The translations under genes were made by a program, and so were the position numbers. A stretch of 64,000 nucleotides of DNA. It comes from Escallonia rubra (Eukaryota; Streptophyta; Magnoliopsida; Escalloniales; Escalloniaceae). The stretch is from NCBI GenBank assembly GCA_033065855.1, contig JAVXUO010002044.1, positions 186,001 to 250,000 on the forward strand, given 5' to 3'. Positions 23,579-35,700 of this stretch are shown here, piece by piece; position 1 is the stretch's first letter, and each line of letters starts with the position of its first letter. The notes beneath the pieces were generated by a model. That model was not told where the DNA came from and searched no databases. It worked only from the letters and a program-made list of their open reading frames with translations.

Positions 23579-24591
23579 CACTACAAGAAAACATGTTTTT
23601 AGTGGCGAAATTTGGCTCCGTCACTAAAGTTCCGTCACCTAAAAGGCCTTTAGTGATGGAATTTGCTCGGTCACTAAAATTCCGTCACCTAAACTAACAA
23701 ATGTTAAGAAAACAGGTTTTTAGTGACGGAATTTGCTCCGTCACTAAAATTGTGTCACCTAAAACTAACCAATGTTAAGATGTAAAAACTAATATAAATT
23801 TAGTGACCAAATAATTCGTTGCTAGAAGTTTTAGCGACTGAAACTTCCAAATGTATAATTTAGTGACCAAATAATTCTAATTTTGATTATTTTTTTGTTT
23901 TTTTTTTAGCTTTGGAGAAAATCCCCAAATGTATAATTTAGGGCTTTTTTTTCTTTTCTTTTCCCTCTCCCTCTCTTTGAGCTCCCGCCGCCTCCCTTTC
24001 TCCCCAAAGTTCTCACCGCCGCCTCCCTTTCTCCCAAAGTTCTCACCGCCGCCCCCAACCTTTCTCCCCATTCCGTCACCGCCGGCCAGGGGCGGAGCCA
24101 CGACAGTTGACAACCCGAAGCCACGACGACATGGCGAGCGGCGAGCCACAATCAGCTGGGTCTGAGCGATTCGGGGGTCGCGACAGGGTGTTTGGATCTA
24201 GATCAGTAGATCTACTGTGAGGCCCCGATCTTAATTAGCTTCTAATCATTTTATTAAGATTAAACATATTTAATTTTGATTGAAATAATATGATCGTGTT
24301 ATATTATTTGTCTACATAAAATGACTATTGAAATTAAGTTGTGGGTCTAAAATGTAATTATGTAAAACTTTGGGGGTTAAAAAATAATTATGCAAAACCT
24401 TGGGGCCAATATGCAAATATGAAAAGTTGGTATTAGTGGCATGCCATGTGTTGCTCTTGAATTAATTGTTGGAGGATTTTTCACCTATTATTTGGTGGTG
24501 AGTAAGCAAAAGAAACTAATAAAAAAATGGAAAGAAGCCTAAGTGGATAATTTAGAAACAAAAGAGAAGGTGGGGTTGCAAGACCTAGTCT

Positions 24592-26305
24592 TAGAGGTGT
24601 CAAACGGGCCGGGCTTGGGCCGCCCGGCCCGGGCCGATCGGGCTTAAAGCGGGGCCGGGCCGGGGCCGGGCCAAGGGGCTGTCAATCCGGGCCGTGCCGG
24701 GCCGGGCCGATTGGGGAGAAATGCTAGGCCCAGTCCAAGCCCTGGCCCTAGGCCCAATATTTAGGGCCGGGCTTGGGACGGGCCCGGGCCCAAATTTTTT
24801 TTTTTTTTGTGTAATTTCTTTATTTAATTGGCTATAATTATGCCGGGCCAAAAATATGAAATGTTGAGGGCTATAATTGGCTATAATTATAGCCCTCACG
24901 TTAAAACTCATGCATGCTCTCTTATTAATGAAAAAAAATTATATCAAAACTTATAACTTCCATTCACGTTAAAACTAAACTATCTTAGAGCTAATACATC
25001 TACCCCATCAAATTCGATTAAAGAAAACAACTTGCGGAGAACTGAGTTTTCTATAACCTTTTAGGAGAAATGTAATATACACAGATTAAGTTGAATAATT
25101 TGTCAGAAACTCAATCCTTTTTAATTTTCTATTTCAAGTTTGTAATTTGATGTTTATGCTACATATTCAACTTGTTATGCACGTTTGTAGATATCAATAC
25201 AAACATATTAGTACATTAAAACTAGCATAAACCTGAAGGTTAATTCTAGATTTTGAATATGAACATATTAGTGCAAGGAAGCTATTGTAAAACTGGATTT
25301 CTTTTTGAATTTTTTAAATTCATATGTAATGCTGATCGGGGGTTAAATGACTAATTTTTTTCTTCTTCTTAAGATGCCCTTGTTTAATTGAAAACTTCGT
25401 AAAAGATTAGTTATGATTAGGAGTGTTTTTCACTTAGAACTTTTTGCTCCATTGGAGCTATCGACATCAAATGCATATATTGCAGGGAACCTTTTTGTTG
25501 AAGTTAAAATTACAGGCAGCGACATGCAAAACAGCGTATAGTTCAATGAACGGTTTTGCCATTACCCCTTTTAGAAACACCTTCTATGTGTTTTCACTGC
25601 TTAAGCAAAATAGAATTTCCAATGTTTTGATTCTTTAAATACGACAAAAATCACTTTCAAAGATTTCTTTCTATCTACCACCACCTACAATATACCTTAT
25701 CTCATTCCTCTGGAAACAATGGAAATCATGAATTTCAAAGATTGTTTCAGTTGCAACCATCTTTCTCTAAGAGTAATGTGTGATTGCAACGTGTTCATAA
25801 AAGTTGCAACTTTCAGCTCTTATGAAATGTATGTTTATACTTCAGTTTTTGTGTGCTAGGACTAAGGATAAACTGTGTGTTTGTGCTAGGCCAGTTATAT
25901 CAAGGTTGGTTAATGGTTCTTTGTCCCTTCTTCATGCCGTCTTTGGTGGGTTTTCGTTGCGTATTGTTTCCTTATTATATAATCAAGGATTATTATGTAA
26001 AAGCATCCCTGAGCTTTGGGTTCTCTACTACCGTAGCCCTCAACATTACATAAGTTTGCTAGAAACCCTTGTTAAATTTTTATGCAAGGGTTACACAAAA
26101 AATTATGCAAGGGCCAACATTTCAAGTGGTGGGGCTGAACCGGGCCAGAACCGGGCCGTTTCCGGGCCAGGCCGGGCCGGGCTTTTTCCCAGAATTCTTT
26201 GGCCTGGTCCAGGCCCTGGCCCCAAGCCCAAATCTGCTGGGCCGTTACTGTTCACCTTCAGGGCCGGGCCAACCCGCGGGCCGCCCGGCCCTTTTGACAA
26301 CTCTA
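24592..26305. mobile_element. Non-autonomous hAT element with GGGCCGGGCC-rich ends, 1714 bp
   Basis: Terminal inverted repeats are TAGAGGTGTCAAACGGGCC at the left and TAGAGTTGTCAAAAGGGCC inverted at the right. An exact 8-bp TSD, CCTAGTCT, lies at 24584-24591 and 26306-26313. Both ends are packed with GGGCCGGGC and GGCCCGG motifs (about 24600-24790 and 26130-26290). The AT-rich centre holds no hAT transposase or zinc-finger motif. The long frames near the ends merely translate the GGGCC runs as Gly/Pro/Ala/Arg. Confidence 0.94.
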
Positions 26306-26600
26306 CCTAGTCTCGGTCAAAATAGAACAAAGAGAAGAAAAAGAGAGAAAGAAAAGAAAGGAGGGAAAGGGAAGAAAAGAAGAAGAAAAGGAAGAACAAA
26401 GGAGAGAATCTTCTTGAATTGGCTTGGCCTAAAATTTTTTAAGGTAGGTTATCTTGTTCTTTTAGGTTTTAAAGCATGTTAGAGAAGTATTTTGAGTAGT
26501 TAAATACTTATAAACTTGCTTGTAATGGTCTTAAGAGAGAGATATGTTCAAAACCTGCAAAACATTCATGAAAATGAAATAACTTTGGTGCCTAGAAATG

Positions 26601-26930
26601 TATGGTTTTAGTTGAGATATGGGTTTGGTTATTTTATATGTTGTACTACTACATGTGTAGAGTATACACACCCAATTTCAGATTATTTTAAGCACTATTA
26701 CTATGGTTTAAAATTCGTGGCTTGAAACCTGTTCTGTGAAACTGTACAGTCATGGAATTAGAGTAAATTTGGAGCTTATAAAGATATACTTTTAGTTGAT
26801 ATATGGACCTGAGTATTTTATATGTTATACTAATACATGTATAGAGTATACATACCAAATTTAAGATTATTTCAAGTACTATTTCTATGGTTTAAAATTC
26901 GTGGCTTGGAACTTATCTTGTGAAACTGTT
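26601..26930 (+). repeat. Direct repeat of about 145 bp inside the solo LTR
   Basis: 26601-26745 and 26786-26930 are diverged direct copies with a period of about 185 bases. Shared blocks include TATTTTATATGTT.TACTA, TACATGT.TAGAGTATACA and CTATGGTTTAAAATTCGTGG. It is an internal duplication of the LTR family or of this copy. Confidence 0.8.
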
Positions 26931-28734
26931 GCTAGGCAGATTCTGAAGTTTGTCTTTTTAAAGGGCTTAATATGATCTTAAAACAATATTTTCGTGTCAA
27001 GTAAAATACTGGGATGTAGCTCTTTAAGTTTAGTTTTCATAAATATACAGTTTGACTGTAGAAGCCTTGTAATTAAATTGTTATGATTTTCGGAGTACAG
27101 ACTACTCCTGCTGCCATTTGAAATACTGGGCAGATTAGGTTACATGTTTGGCATGTATTGTTGATAATACGGTAAATATGACTCGACAGGGGATTAAACC
27201 TCTTCTGAGGTACTTGATGACATTCATGTTGACGTATGTACATGATTATGCATATCACGTGAAGGAGGAGGAAAAAAGTGAGTTGAGGGTGTTATTTGCC
27301 GGGGTTGGAAGTTATCCGGCCAGGGTTCTCGTTCTCGTTCATGTCTTGATAGTGCGCACTAGCTATGCGTACTAATTCTCGAAAGGAATTATTGGCGTGC
27401 CTGTGATGACGTTGGACTTCTTCTATCGAACCCGCTACATCAGTTGGTTGCGATACGAAAAGTCTCTCGCACTCAGGGAAGGTTGGCTCGTGCATGAGGG
27501 GCATATTTGCATATTGATATTCTCGTACTTGGCTTATATTTGTCTTGAACTTTTTTGTACTGTATGGTTATTCTTGGCAAGATCAAGTTAATATTTAGGT
27601 CTTGCTTGTCATTCTCGTGTATGTTCTACAAGATTTCAAATCTTGCTCGATATGTTATTCTCGTTTCTTTTGAAGGCAAGTGTGAGCATATGCTTGCATG
27701 TGTTACTCGATATGTTAAATTATTCTTAAGTACGTAGGTATCATCTGTTCAAGTGACTTGCATGTTCATACTAACTATACATAATATGATCAAGTCATGT
27801 TTGGACTTAAAAGCACCGGATACCCTACTGAGCCATTAGGCTGACGCATTCCCGATACCTTTTTTTCTAGGTTCGGAGTCGGAGTATTTGCCAAGGGACG
27901 AAGAGGATTACCTCGGGGAGACTCAAGAGTATTACGCTGGGTGAGCAACGTTTTAGTTGTTCTTCTTTTATTTTGGAGTGTAGTACTTGTATAGAAGAGA
28001 GGTGGTCTATAATATAATGTTATGTTCAGTCTTTCCACTTATGGACGACTGTAATGTTTAAGCATACTTCCGCTGTTTCTTTTGAGGTTTTGTAGTAAAG
28101 CTCTGTTTATCCTTGAGGTATATGTGTTAACAAGCCTGTTTAGCGTTGCGCCCCTTCCGGGGGGCGTGACATCTACGGCCGACGGACGGCCACCTCTGTT
28201 GACGTCGGCCGCTGCTACCGCTACACGCCGACGGACGGCCACCTCTACAACATCTTGTTTGTTCTGAAGAAGAAGACCTATGTGGCTCTGTCCTCCGGTC
28301 ACTCCACTCCACCGGACCACCGGCGCTAACGGCTCTGTGGCTCTGAGCTCCCAATTTTCTTCGGTCTTCACCACCTGTGGGCAAATCGGCGACAAAGGTA
28401 TGTTCCAAATTCCGATTACTTTATTTTTTCCACTGTTCGCCACTGATCTTGCCAATTACCGTGATGCATCTCTACAACTCTGCAACTCATTACTGTAATC
28501 AACCAATCATTGCAATCTAAACCTTCAACACCTACAAATCCGAAATAGAAATTCAATAATTTAAGGTTTGAATCTGTTAGAGTTGAAAGACCAAAATAAA
28601 GTGGATATTGACTATTGATTATCTGAGTTCCGAATTGATTGAAGATTGATGATTATTGAGATTATTGATTATTGATTATTAATTGTGATTATTGATTATT
28701 GATTATCTGAGTTCCGAATTGTGATTATTGATTG

Positions 28735-28830
28735 AGATTATTGAGATTGTTGACGGAGGATGGGACCCAATTGGATTTACCGTGTGATTATTGAGATTGT
28801 TGACGGAGGATGTGACCAATTGGATTGAAT
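28735..28830. repeat. Motif block shared with CACTA-3, present twice
   Basis: ATTGAGATTGTTGACGGAGG followed by ATG.GACC.AATTGGAT occurs at about 28737 and 28791. The reverse complement of the same block occurs three times in CACTA-3 (near 37645, 37880 and 37970). This links the interiors of the two elements, in opposite orientations. Confidence 0.85.
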
Positions 28831-29110
28831 GTGCGATTTAGTTGAATGACAGTTGAATGGTCGGTTGAATGATAGTTGAATTGTCGGTTGAATGTGCGAT
28901 TTAGTTGTGTGTGTATGTGTGCGTGGAAGGGATTTTGGGTGGGTTCTATCACCGTGGTAATGGAAATAGTGAGCTTGCTTAGATAATGACTTAAGTGTAG
29001 TCTAATTAGATTATGTGCGGGCATATATGATTTATGATTCTTCACCATATTATTTATGATGTGAATTTTTAGTGATTGTTAGTTAAATTTATCTTTATAT
29101 GATTGTGCAG

Positions 29111-29202
29111 CCATCCAGAAATCCAGAAATACTGAGGATGATGATGACAATGATGGTTTGGATGCCAATGAGGAGTATGACCTTGATGAGGATGGAAATT
29201 GA
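29111..29202 (+). pseudogene. Remnant acidic terminal exon of a CACTA transposase gene
   Basis: A splice-acceptor-like TTGTGCAG precedes an open stretch of about 30 codons ending in TGA. It encodes a very acidic tail (TEDDDDNDGLDANEEYDLDE). The TNPD-like gene of CACTA-3 also ends in a long acidic tail (EDDESHEEEGDEESDED). I infer that CACTA-2 kept the last exon of such a gene after an internal deletion. The stretch is short, so homology is not proven. Confidence 0.55.
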
Positions 29203-29324
29203 GTGACCAACTAATCCCCTCTTTAATTTGAAATGTTCAAACATCAACTTACTTTTATGTTTAAGGATGATCGCTACTATATGATAGTTTAGGATTTGTG
29301 TTGGACTTGGAATTTTATGTGTTT

Positions 29325-29500
29325 GTGGACTTGTGGAGTTTGTGTTAATGGTTTTGTGGAGTTTGTGTTGATGGAAATTGTGGAGGTTGATATGGTAATG
29401 GATATTATGTTAATGGATTTTGTGGAGATTGATGTAGTAATGGATTTTGTGGAGTTGATGTAATAATGGATTTTGTGTGCTTGATGAGTTGATGGATTTG
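29325..29500 (+). repeat. Degenerate GGATTTTGTGGAGTTGATG repeats
   Basis: About six diverged units, each around 22-35 bases, of TTTTGTGGAGTTTGTGTTGATGG and related forms lie between the acidic exon and the right subterminal array of CACTA-2. A milder version of similar sequence is seen near 3540-3630 in CACTA-1. Confidence 0.55.
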
Positions 29501-30271
29501 TTGTATACAGGTTTGAGAAAAAATGGGATTTGAAAAAAAATAGATGGAACTATACTTCTTTTGTTTTATAATTTTAGCGACGATTATGATTTGTCACTAA
29601 AAGCATAAAACATTGATAAAATACCTTTAGTGACGGAATTTTTCCGTCACCATTTATTTTAGTGATGTATTTCATGTGACAGAATTTTCCGTCACCAATT
29701 ATTTTTAGTGACGTATTTATGTGACGGAATTTTTCGTCACCAATTGTTTTATACGAAATTTAAAAAATATATTCGAAATATAAAATACCTTTAGTGACGG
29801 AAATTTTTCGTCACTAAATGTCTCCATTCCGTCACTGAAGTTCATGACGGAATCCTTAATTCCGTCACTAACTTTTTAGTGACGAGGTTTTACGTGACGA
29901 AATCGTGTGACGGAATTTTCCATCACTAAAATTTTTTGTGACGGAAATTGCATTTTTAGTGACGGAAATTTCCGTCACTAAAAACGTGTTTTCTTGTAGT
30001 GGGATTAGTTTGAACGACTTAGTGCTCACACATATATAGAGCAAAGGATCCTTGTTCCAACTATTAGCACAACCATTCTCGTTGAATCACCTACGAAGTT
30101 ATCCTTTTCATTTCGCACTCTTAACTGTTCTACTATGATTCTAGAATGACAGTTAAGTGAAATGCTACAGGGCATTACTAAACTACTCTGGATGATTCTT
30201 AAACAATTTTTATCTTTTTTTTTGTAAATAATCAGAAATTTTAGTTTATATGCACTACAAGAAACAAGGCT

Positions 30272-30640
30272 TTTAGCGACGGGGAAATCCGTCGCTAAAA
30301 GCCTATATTCCGTCGCTAAAACAATTAGCGACAGATTCACCGTCGCTAAAAGTCCCTCGTATAAAAGTCCGTCACTAATAGTTTAGCGACGGAATTTTGA
30401 AATCCGTCGCTAAATATGTAATTTTTTGGCGACGGATTTATTTTTCATTAACGACGGATATTCCTTCGCTAATTATATTTTTAGTATTTTAATTTATTTT
30501 CTTTTTTGTCAAATTAGTGACGGAATAATGTTTTAGCGACGGAATATTCCGTCGCTAAAAAACTTATTTAGCGACGGAATATTCCGTCGCTAATTAACTT
30601 ATTGTAGGAATACTTTAGCGACGGAATTAATCCGTCACCA
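30272..30640. repeat. Left subterminal motif array of CACTA-3
   Basis: At least fifteen copies of TTTAGCGACGGA or its complement TCCGTCGCTAAA are packed in both orientations, some forming back-to-back palindromes such as TTTAGCGACGGAATATTCCG. By analogy with maize En/Spm these are binding sites for the element's TNPA-like protein. Confidence 0.85.
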
Positions 30641-30980
30641 AAAGTCAAATTTTTTTTGAATTTTTTTTTATTTTTCAATTACCCAGACCTGTAATACAAT
30701 TTTCTTCATTTCTCAACAATAACGCGCAATAATCAATACAGAAAGAAATATATATATAATCAATTATAAAAAATGTTTATTATAAAAAGGACTCATATAT
30801 GTACAAGCCTGGAACCGGATACAGCCGGTTAGGGGAGGGGAGAAGAGTACAAGCCGGGCGCGAGGGGCGGGGGGAGGGGGGGAGTTAGGAGCAGGCACGT
30901 GAAGGGACTCATCAGGGGTTACCGAGCCCCGGATCTGGATCCTACTGATCCGGGGCCGGCTCGGCATGTCCAGCAGTGCC

Positions 30981-32514
30981 CTACTCCCTGATCATCCTCA
31001 CCACCACTGTAGCAATGCGCTGGATGTCCTCGTCGTCCAACTGACGCTGGGGAGCCGGTGTCTGTGGAGGGGGAGCAGGAGGTGAGGACGCTCCTATCAC
31101 GGCATGAGCAGTCGTGCTAGGCAGGCCGCGTATGCGGCCTTCCGGCCGATTCACGACCTCCGGCGTATCGAGCCATCGCTTCAACCCCCCAGTACTCGCA
31201 GTCGTACTAGTGGACGCTGATGGCTGTTTGGACTGCTGCTCAGACCCCCTTAGCTGTTCATACGAGGCCTGCAAAAACAGTGGTTTAACGATATGTTAGG
31301 ACATTAATTAACGAAACGGACATTGAGGATAGAAAGACAAAACATTAACAACTTAAATAAATTGACTCACATCGATCCGCCGGGCAATATTTGAAATATA
31401 GTCGCCCGCCCGGTGCGCCTCGTCCTTGTCCTTCTTCCGCACGTGCGTCTGACTATAGGTCAGAGCTATGACCTCATCCTCCTCCAGATCCGGGTGCTCG
31501 ACCGCGTTCATGTGTCGGACGATGTCGTGTGGCACCGACCCCCCCTCCCCGTGTGCGTCGGATCTCTGTTCTGTCTGTTCTCGGCCCCGCTCTTACTCTT
31601 GGCGTCCCAGCCTGGATCCGCAGCCCACCGATCTATCATCTCCCCCCATACACGGTGAGATATCCAATGTGGGGGATATCTCGTCATCTCCGTCATCGGG
31701 GCACCCTCGGGCAGCAGCTTCTTTGCCCGGTCCCGTGCGTCGTGGAGCCATCGGCGGTAATTCTTGCCGATGTAGGCAAAGAAGGCCTGCTGCCCCAGTG
31801 CCTGCTGCTGAGGCGTGTCAAACGTAAACCCCTCCTGTAAGGCATTCAATAACACAAATTATGACCAGAAAACAAACTGTAATTAAACATTTACTAACGC
31901 TGAAAAAAATACTTCACCGTACCAGCCACTCCTCCCATAGGGCCTCCCTCGCAGCGGCATCCCAGTCCTTCCAGTACAGGCGTGGCTCGAAGAATCGGCC
32001 CTTCACAAGAACGCCGATCTTCGTCCTCGCCAAATTCTCCAGGATCATGCCAAAGAAGTAAATAAATAAATTAATACAGTTCAAATATAAATTAACACCC
32101 CAAAATTTTAAATATAAGGCATGAGGTGATATTTTTAGTACTTACAGGCCCTCCTGCGTGAGCGTAACTCTCTGTTTACGCTGGGGGTCGATGCGTACCC
32201 CGCGTGTCGGACCACGGCCTCGTCGAGATCCTACAAAACACAGACATTAATACAGTTCTAATATACTTTAAATATAAGGCTAGTGAAAATGTACTAAACA
32301 CCGTTATCAACTATACCTGAGGTAGAACCCACGGAAGATGGAGAATGCACGCGCGTATGGGATGAATCTGCGTCGGGCTGGGGCTGGGGCTGAAGCTAGA
32401 GTTGGGGCTGGGGCCCCATCTACTGTCCGCGATCACGCTGTGCCTCGTCATCAGTAGGCAATGACGAGGTGGGACCCACCGGGGAGGAAGCAGTTCGGCG
32501 TCCAGCCCGGCCAC
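30981..32514 (-). pseudogene. TNPA-like / plant En/Spm transposase (Transposase_24-type) gene
   Basis: Exon-like blocks on the minus strand, in gene order: a proline- and serine-rich start (about 32514-32320); GRGPTRGVRIDP...LTQEGL (32245-32151); RTKIGVLVKGRFFE..YWKDWD (32055-31925); TFDTPQQQALGQQAF...KNYRRWLHDARDR...PPHWISHRVWGEM (31836-31540); HDIVRHMNAVEHPDLEEDE...ALTYSQTHVRKKD (31535-31355); and a Pro/Ser/Thr-rich tail ending QRIATVVVRMIRE at 30981. The order and the W-rich core followed by HTG...and a 'H...K' segment match plant En/Spm-type transposase proteins of Pfam Transposase_24. At the G run near 31540 the frame appears to slip between GAENRQNRDPTHTG and the continuing SVPHDIVRH. 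This protein would bind the subterminal repeats. Confidence 0.8.
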
Positions 32515-32711
32515 GAATAGCCCGTATCCTATCCATATCTGACTTCATATAGATAAATTACAAAGACATTAACACGTTAAAGACAATAATTTGGCATAAA
32601 TCATCATCGGCACAATATATATATATATGAACGGATGTGCAAAAACACATCAATAAACACCAAGTTCTAAAATGTTACTACATTTTTCCCGTGATGTTAC
32701 AACATTACAAG

Positions 32712-35700
32712 TCAATCATTTTCAGTTTGCGAATCATCTTCATCACTTTCCTCGTCGCCCTCTTCTTCGTGGGACTCGTCGTCCTCTTCATCTTCTAATT
32801 CATCCTCTTCATCAGTAGACTCGGTCACATCATCTCCAACACTTTCCACGTCTTCCGCGTCATCATCTACGACTTCTTCTCCTACAAGAAGTGTTGTTGG
32901 AAGAGGAAGATCGTCCTCCTCGTTGTTGACCTCAACAGGGAACAAGACACGTGGTTGGTCGGCTTGAAAGGAGTCTAGCTCACTGTCATATGTCACGGGC
33001 AATTTCTTGGACTTGATAGTTGTATACCAATGAGATTTGGGATTGGCGACGTCCTCCGCGTAAAAGACTTGTACAGCTTGACTAGCAAACACAAAGGGCT
33101 CGTCTGATGCAAGTCTTGACTTGACATTGACATCTACAATCCCTTGAGAGCTAACACGGATTCCTCTACTGCATGTGACATCGAACCACGTACACTTGAA
33201 CATTACCAGGCGGTTTTGGGAACCCAGATATGTTAGCTCAACAATCTCATCTAGCTCTCCGTAAAAGTCCATGCAATTCTCGGCATAACAGTCGCCGTTG
33301 ACCAAGACTCCACTGTTTTGGGTTTGTTTTGTTCGGTCATCATCTTTTACGTTAAACCTAAACCCGTTGATGATATAGCCTCCGTAACATGATGTTTGTT
33401 TGTTAGGGCCTTCGGCTAGTAATTTCAAGCAGGAGGCCACTGGTCTATCCATTGACTGAACCTATTGTAGATGACGGTAAAAATTAAGGATAAATCAGTA
33501 TACTAATTGGCCACAGAACTGTATATAACACATAATATAATTTCGTTAAACAATCTTACACGGATTTTGAACCACTGTACAAATTGTGATTTCCGATGAG
33601 ATTCAAGTCCAGCGGGATCAGTGATTAAAGATTCCGCATCGAACTCACTGCAAACCAATATAGTTGACTCGCTTAACACACACTTTCAATTATGTACAGC
33701 AATGTAAGTGAATTAAGACTTTAACTTACTCAACGAATGCCGAAACTTCATCGCAATTTAGAATGGCATATATTGTTGCAGCACTGTATTCTTCATCCGT
33801 TAGCCATCGAGTATACGTTCGGCCGAACGGACTACCTGACTTCTTGAATATTGACAATTGCCCTTCCAAATTTGTGCTTGCTCTGGGGTCATTTCGGCCT
33901 AGTTGATTTAACATTGTACCAACATCAGGCCCGAAATATTGACTACAAAAGTTTGCAAGTTCTTCCATTACGTAAGCCTCCGCAATTGAGCCCTCAACCC
34001 GAGCCTTATTACGGAATTTTTTCTTTAAATGGAACATGAACCTAGAAGTTTAGCGAATCGATTTAGGTGGAATATCAATGATAACATATGTCGCATTAAG
34101 TGTAAACGAACAACTGTAACAATTTAAGGATTACCTCTCGAAAGGATACATCCACCGATATTGCATGGGTCCACCCATCTTAGCTTTATATGCCAAGTGA
34201 ACGGGCAGATGCTCCATTGAATCAAAGAACGAAGGTGGGAAGATTTTCTCCAGCTTGCAAATCGTCACCACAATGTTCTTCTCAAGCACTTTCATGTTAC
34301 TCACCCGGATCGTAGAAGAGCATATATCTCCAAAGAAATGAGATAATTCAGTCAAAGTCTCGCAAACAACCCGTGGCAACAGTCCCCGAAAGGCAATAGG
34401 AATGAATCTCTCCATGAATACGTGGCAGTCGTGACTCTTCATCCCTTGGAACTTGCATTCCGATACATTGCAACAACGAGATATGTTGGATGCAAACCCA
34501 TCCGGAAGCTTCAAATTCTTAACCCACTGACAGACCTTCTCCACTTGTTTCTTGTCTAGACAGTAAGGTACTTTCGGAAGTATGGTCCTCCCACTGACTG
34601 TCCGAGGATGCAATTCATGGCGTACACCCAACTGTTGTAGATCCCTTCTCGCTTTAAGATGATCTTTCGATTTGCCCTTGACATTCATCACTGTGTTGAA
34701 CACATTATCAAAAGCATTCTTCTCAATATGCATCACATCCATGTTGTTTCGGATAACGATCGTCCTCTAGTAGGCTAACTCCCAGAAGATATAAAATTTT
34801 CTCCAGTTGTGCTCTTTCCCGAACCTTGGAATATTCTGATCCGGCACACCCTTACCGTATGGTATGTCAGTATCAAGTGCCTCCAGGTGTGAGAGTACTT
34901 CTTCACCAGATGGGTAGTCCAGTGTGACAACCTCACACTCGATTGTCCCGTCAAATTTATCCTTCTGCCTACGAAACTGATGGCCCGGTGGCAAAAGCTT
35001 ACGGTGACATCCGAACCACGAGGCCTTTCCGCCGTGCTTTAATGTACGACCGGGGTTCACGCCCATACAAGCAGGGCATGCTAGCTTCCCATGTGTGCTC
35101 CATCCGCACGTCATTCCCAATGCGGGGAAATCATATATAGTCCACATCAAAACAGCCCTCATTTGAAAATTTTGTTTAAGGGATGCATCATATGTTTCGA
35201 CTCCATGATGCCATAAATGTTTTAACTCATCAGTCAACGGCCTTAAATACACATCTATGTCCTTACCGGGACTCTTCGGCCCCGGAATAAGCAACGACAA
35301 GAACATATACGGCTTCTTCATGCACATGTCTGGTGGAAGGTTGTAAGGGACAATAATAACAGGCCAACAGGAGTAAGGCGTGGTAGACTGACCGAAAGGG
35401 TTGAACTCATCGGTTGCCAGACCAAGTCTAACATTCCGAACTTCCTGAGCAAAGACTGGATGCCTGCGGTCAAACTCCTTCCACGCCTCTCCATCAGCTG
35501 GGTGTGTCAGCATATCGGCATCATTGCTGCGAGTCTCACGGTGAGCCCTCATATGTTCAGCAGTATTGGAGGAGTAGTACATTCTCTGAAGTTATGGTGT
35601 GACCGGGAAATATCGCAATATCTTCCATGCAATGTTTTTCTTCTTCCCTTTGTCCGGTTTGTACCTCGAATGATCACATACTGGACACCGTGACAAATCC

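Larger units (their letters stand above)
24216..28171 (+). mobile_element. Solo LTR (Ty3/gypsy-like), interrupted by a hAT element
   Basis: It begins TGTGAGGCCCCGATC and ends CCGGGGGGCGTGACA, the TG...CA layout of large plant gypsy LTRs. A perfect 5-bp TSD, TCTAC, lies at 24211-24215 and 28172-28176. With the hAT element and its TSD removed, the LTR is about 2.2 kb. No gag or pol sequence lies inside, so this is a solo LTR left by recombination between two LTRs. Near the middle is a 145-bp internal repeat (listed separately). Confidence 0.9.
23579..30001 (+). mobile_element. CACTA-2, CACTA deletion derivative with nested insertions
   Basis: Ends are CACTACAAGAAAACA at 23579 and, inverted, at 30001. 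The flanking 3-mers are CGA and GGA, an imperfect TSD. Subterminal arrays (23600-23860 and 29570-29990) use TTTAGTGACGGA rather than the TTTAGCGACGGA of the other copies. A CCG-rich leader (23980-24130, continuing 28172-28420) is split by a solo LTR. After removing the nested insertions about 2.5 kb remain: leader, an AT-rich stretch of ATTGATTATTG repeats (28600-28760), and a short acidic terminal exon (29111-29202). No catalytic region remains, so the element is non-autonomous. It is oriented opposite to CACTA-3. Confidence 0.9.

Noticed and set aside
24600-26482. Gly/Pro/Arg-rich frames near the hAT ends
   Set aside because: They translate GGGCC arrays and run across the element boundary; not credible genes.
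28039-28455. Overlapping frames in the CCG-rich stretch of CACTA-2
   Set aside because: GC-rich leader DNA with few stops; the frames cross the solo LTR boundary and show no domain.
31413-31840. Plus-strand frames opposite the TNPA-like gene
   Set aside because: They are shadows of the GC-rich minus-strand exons and contain no domain.
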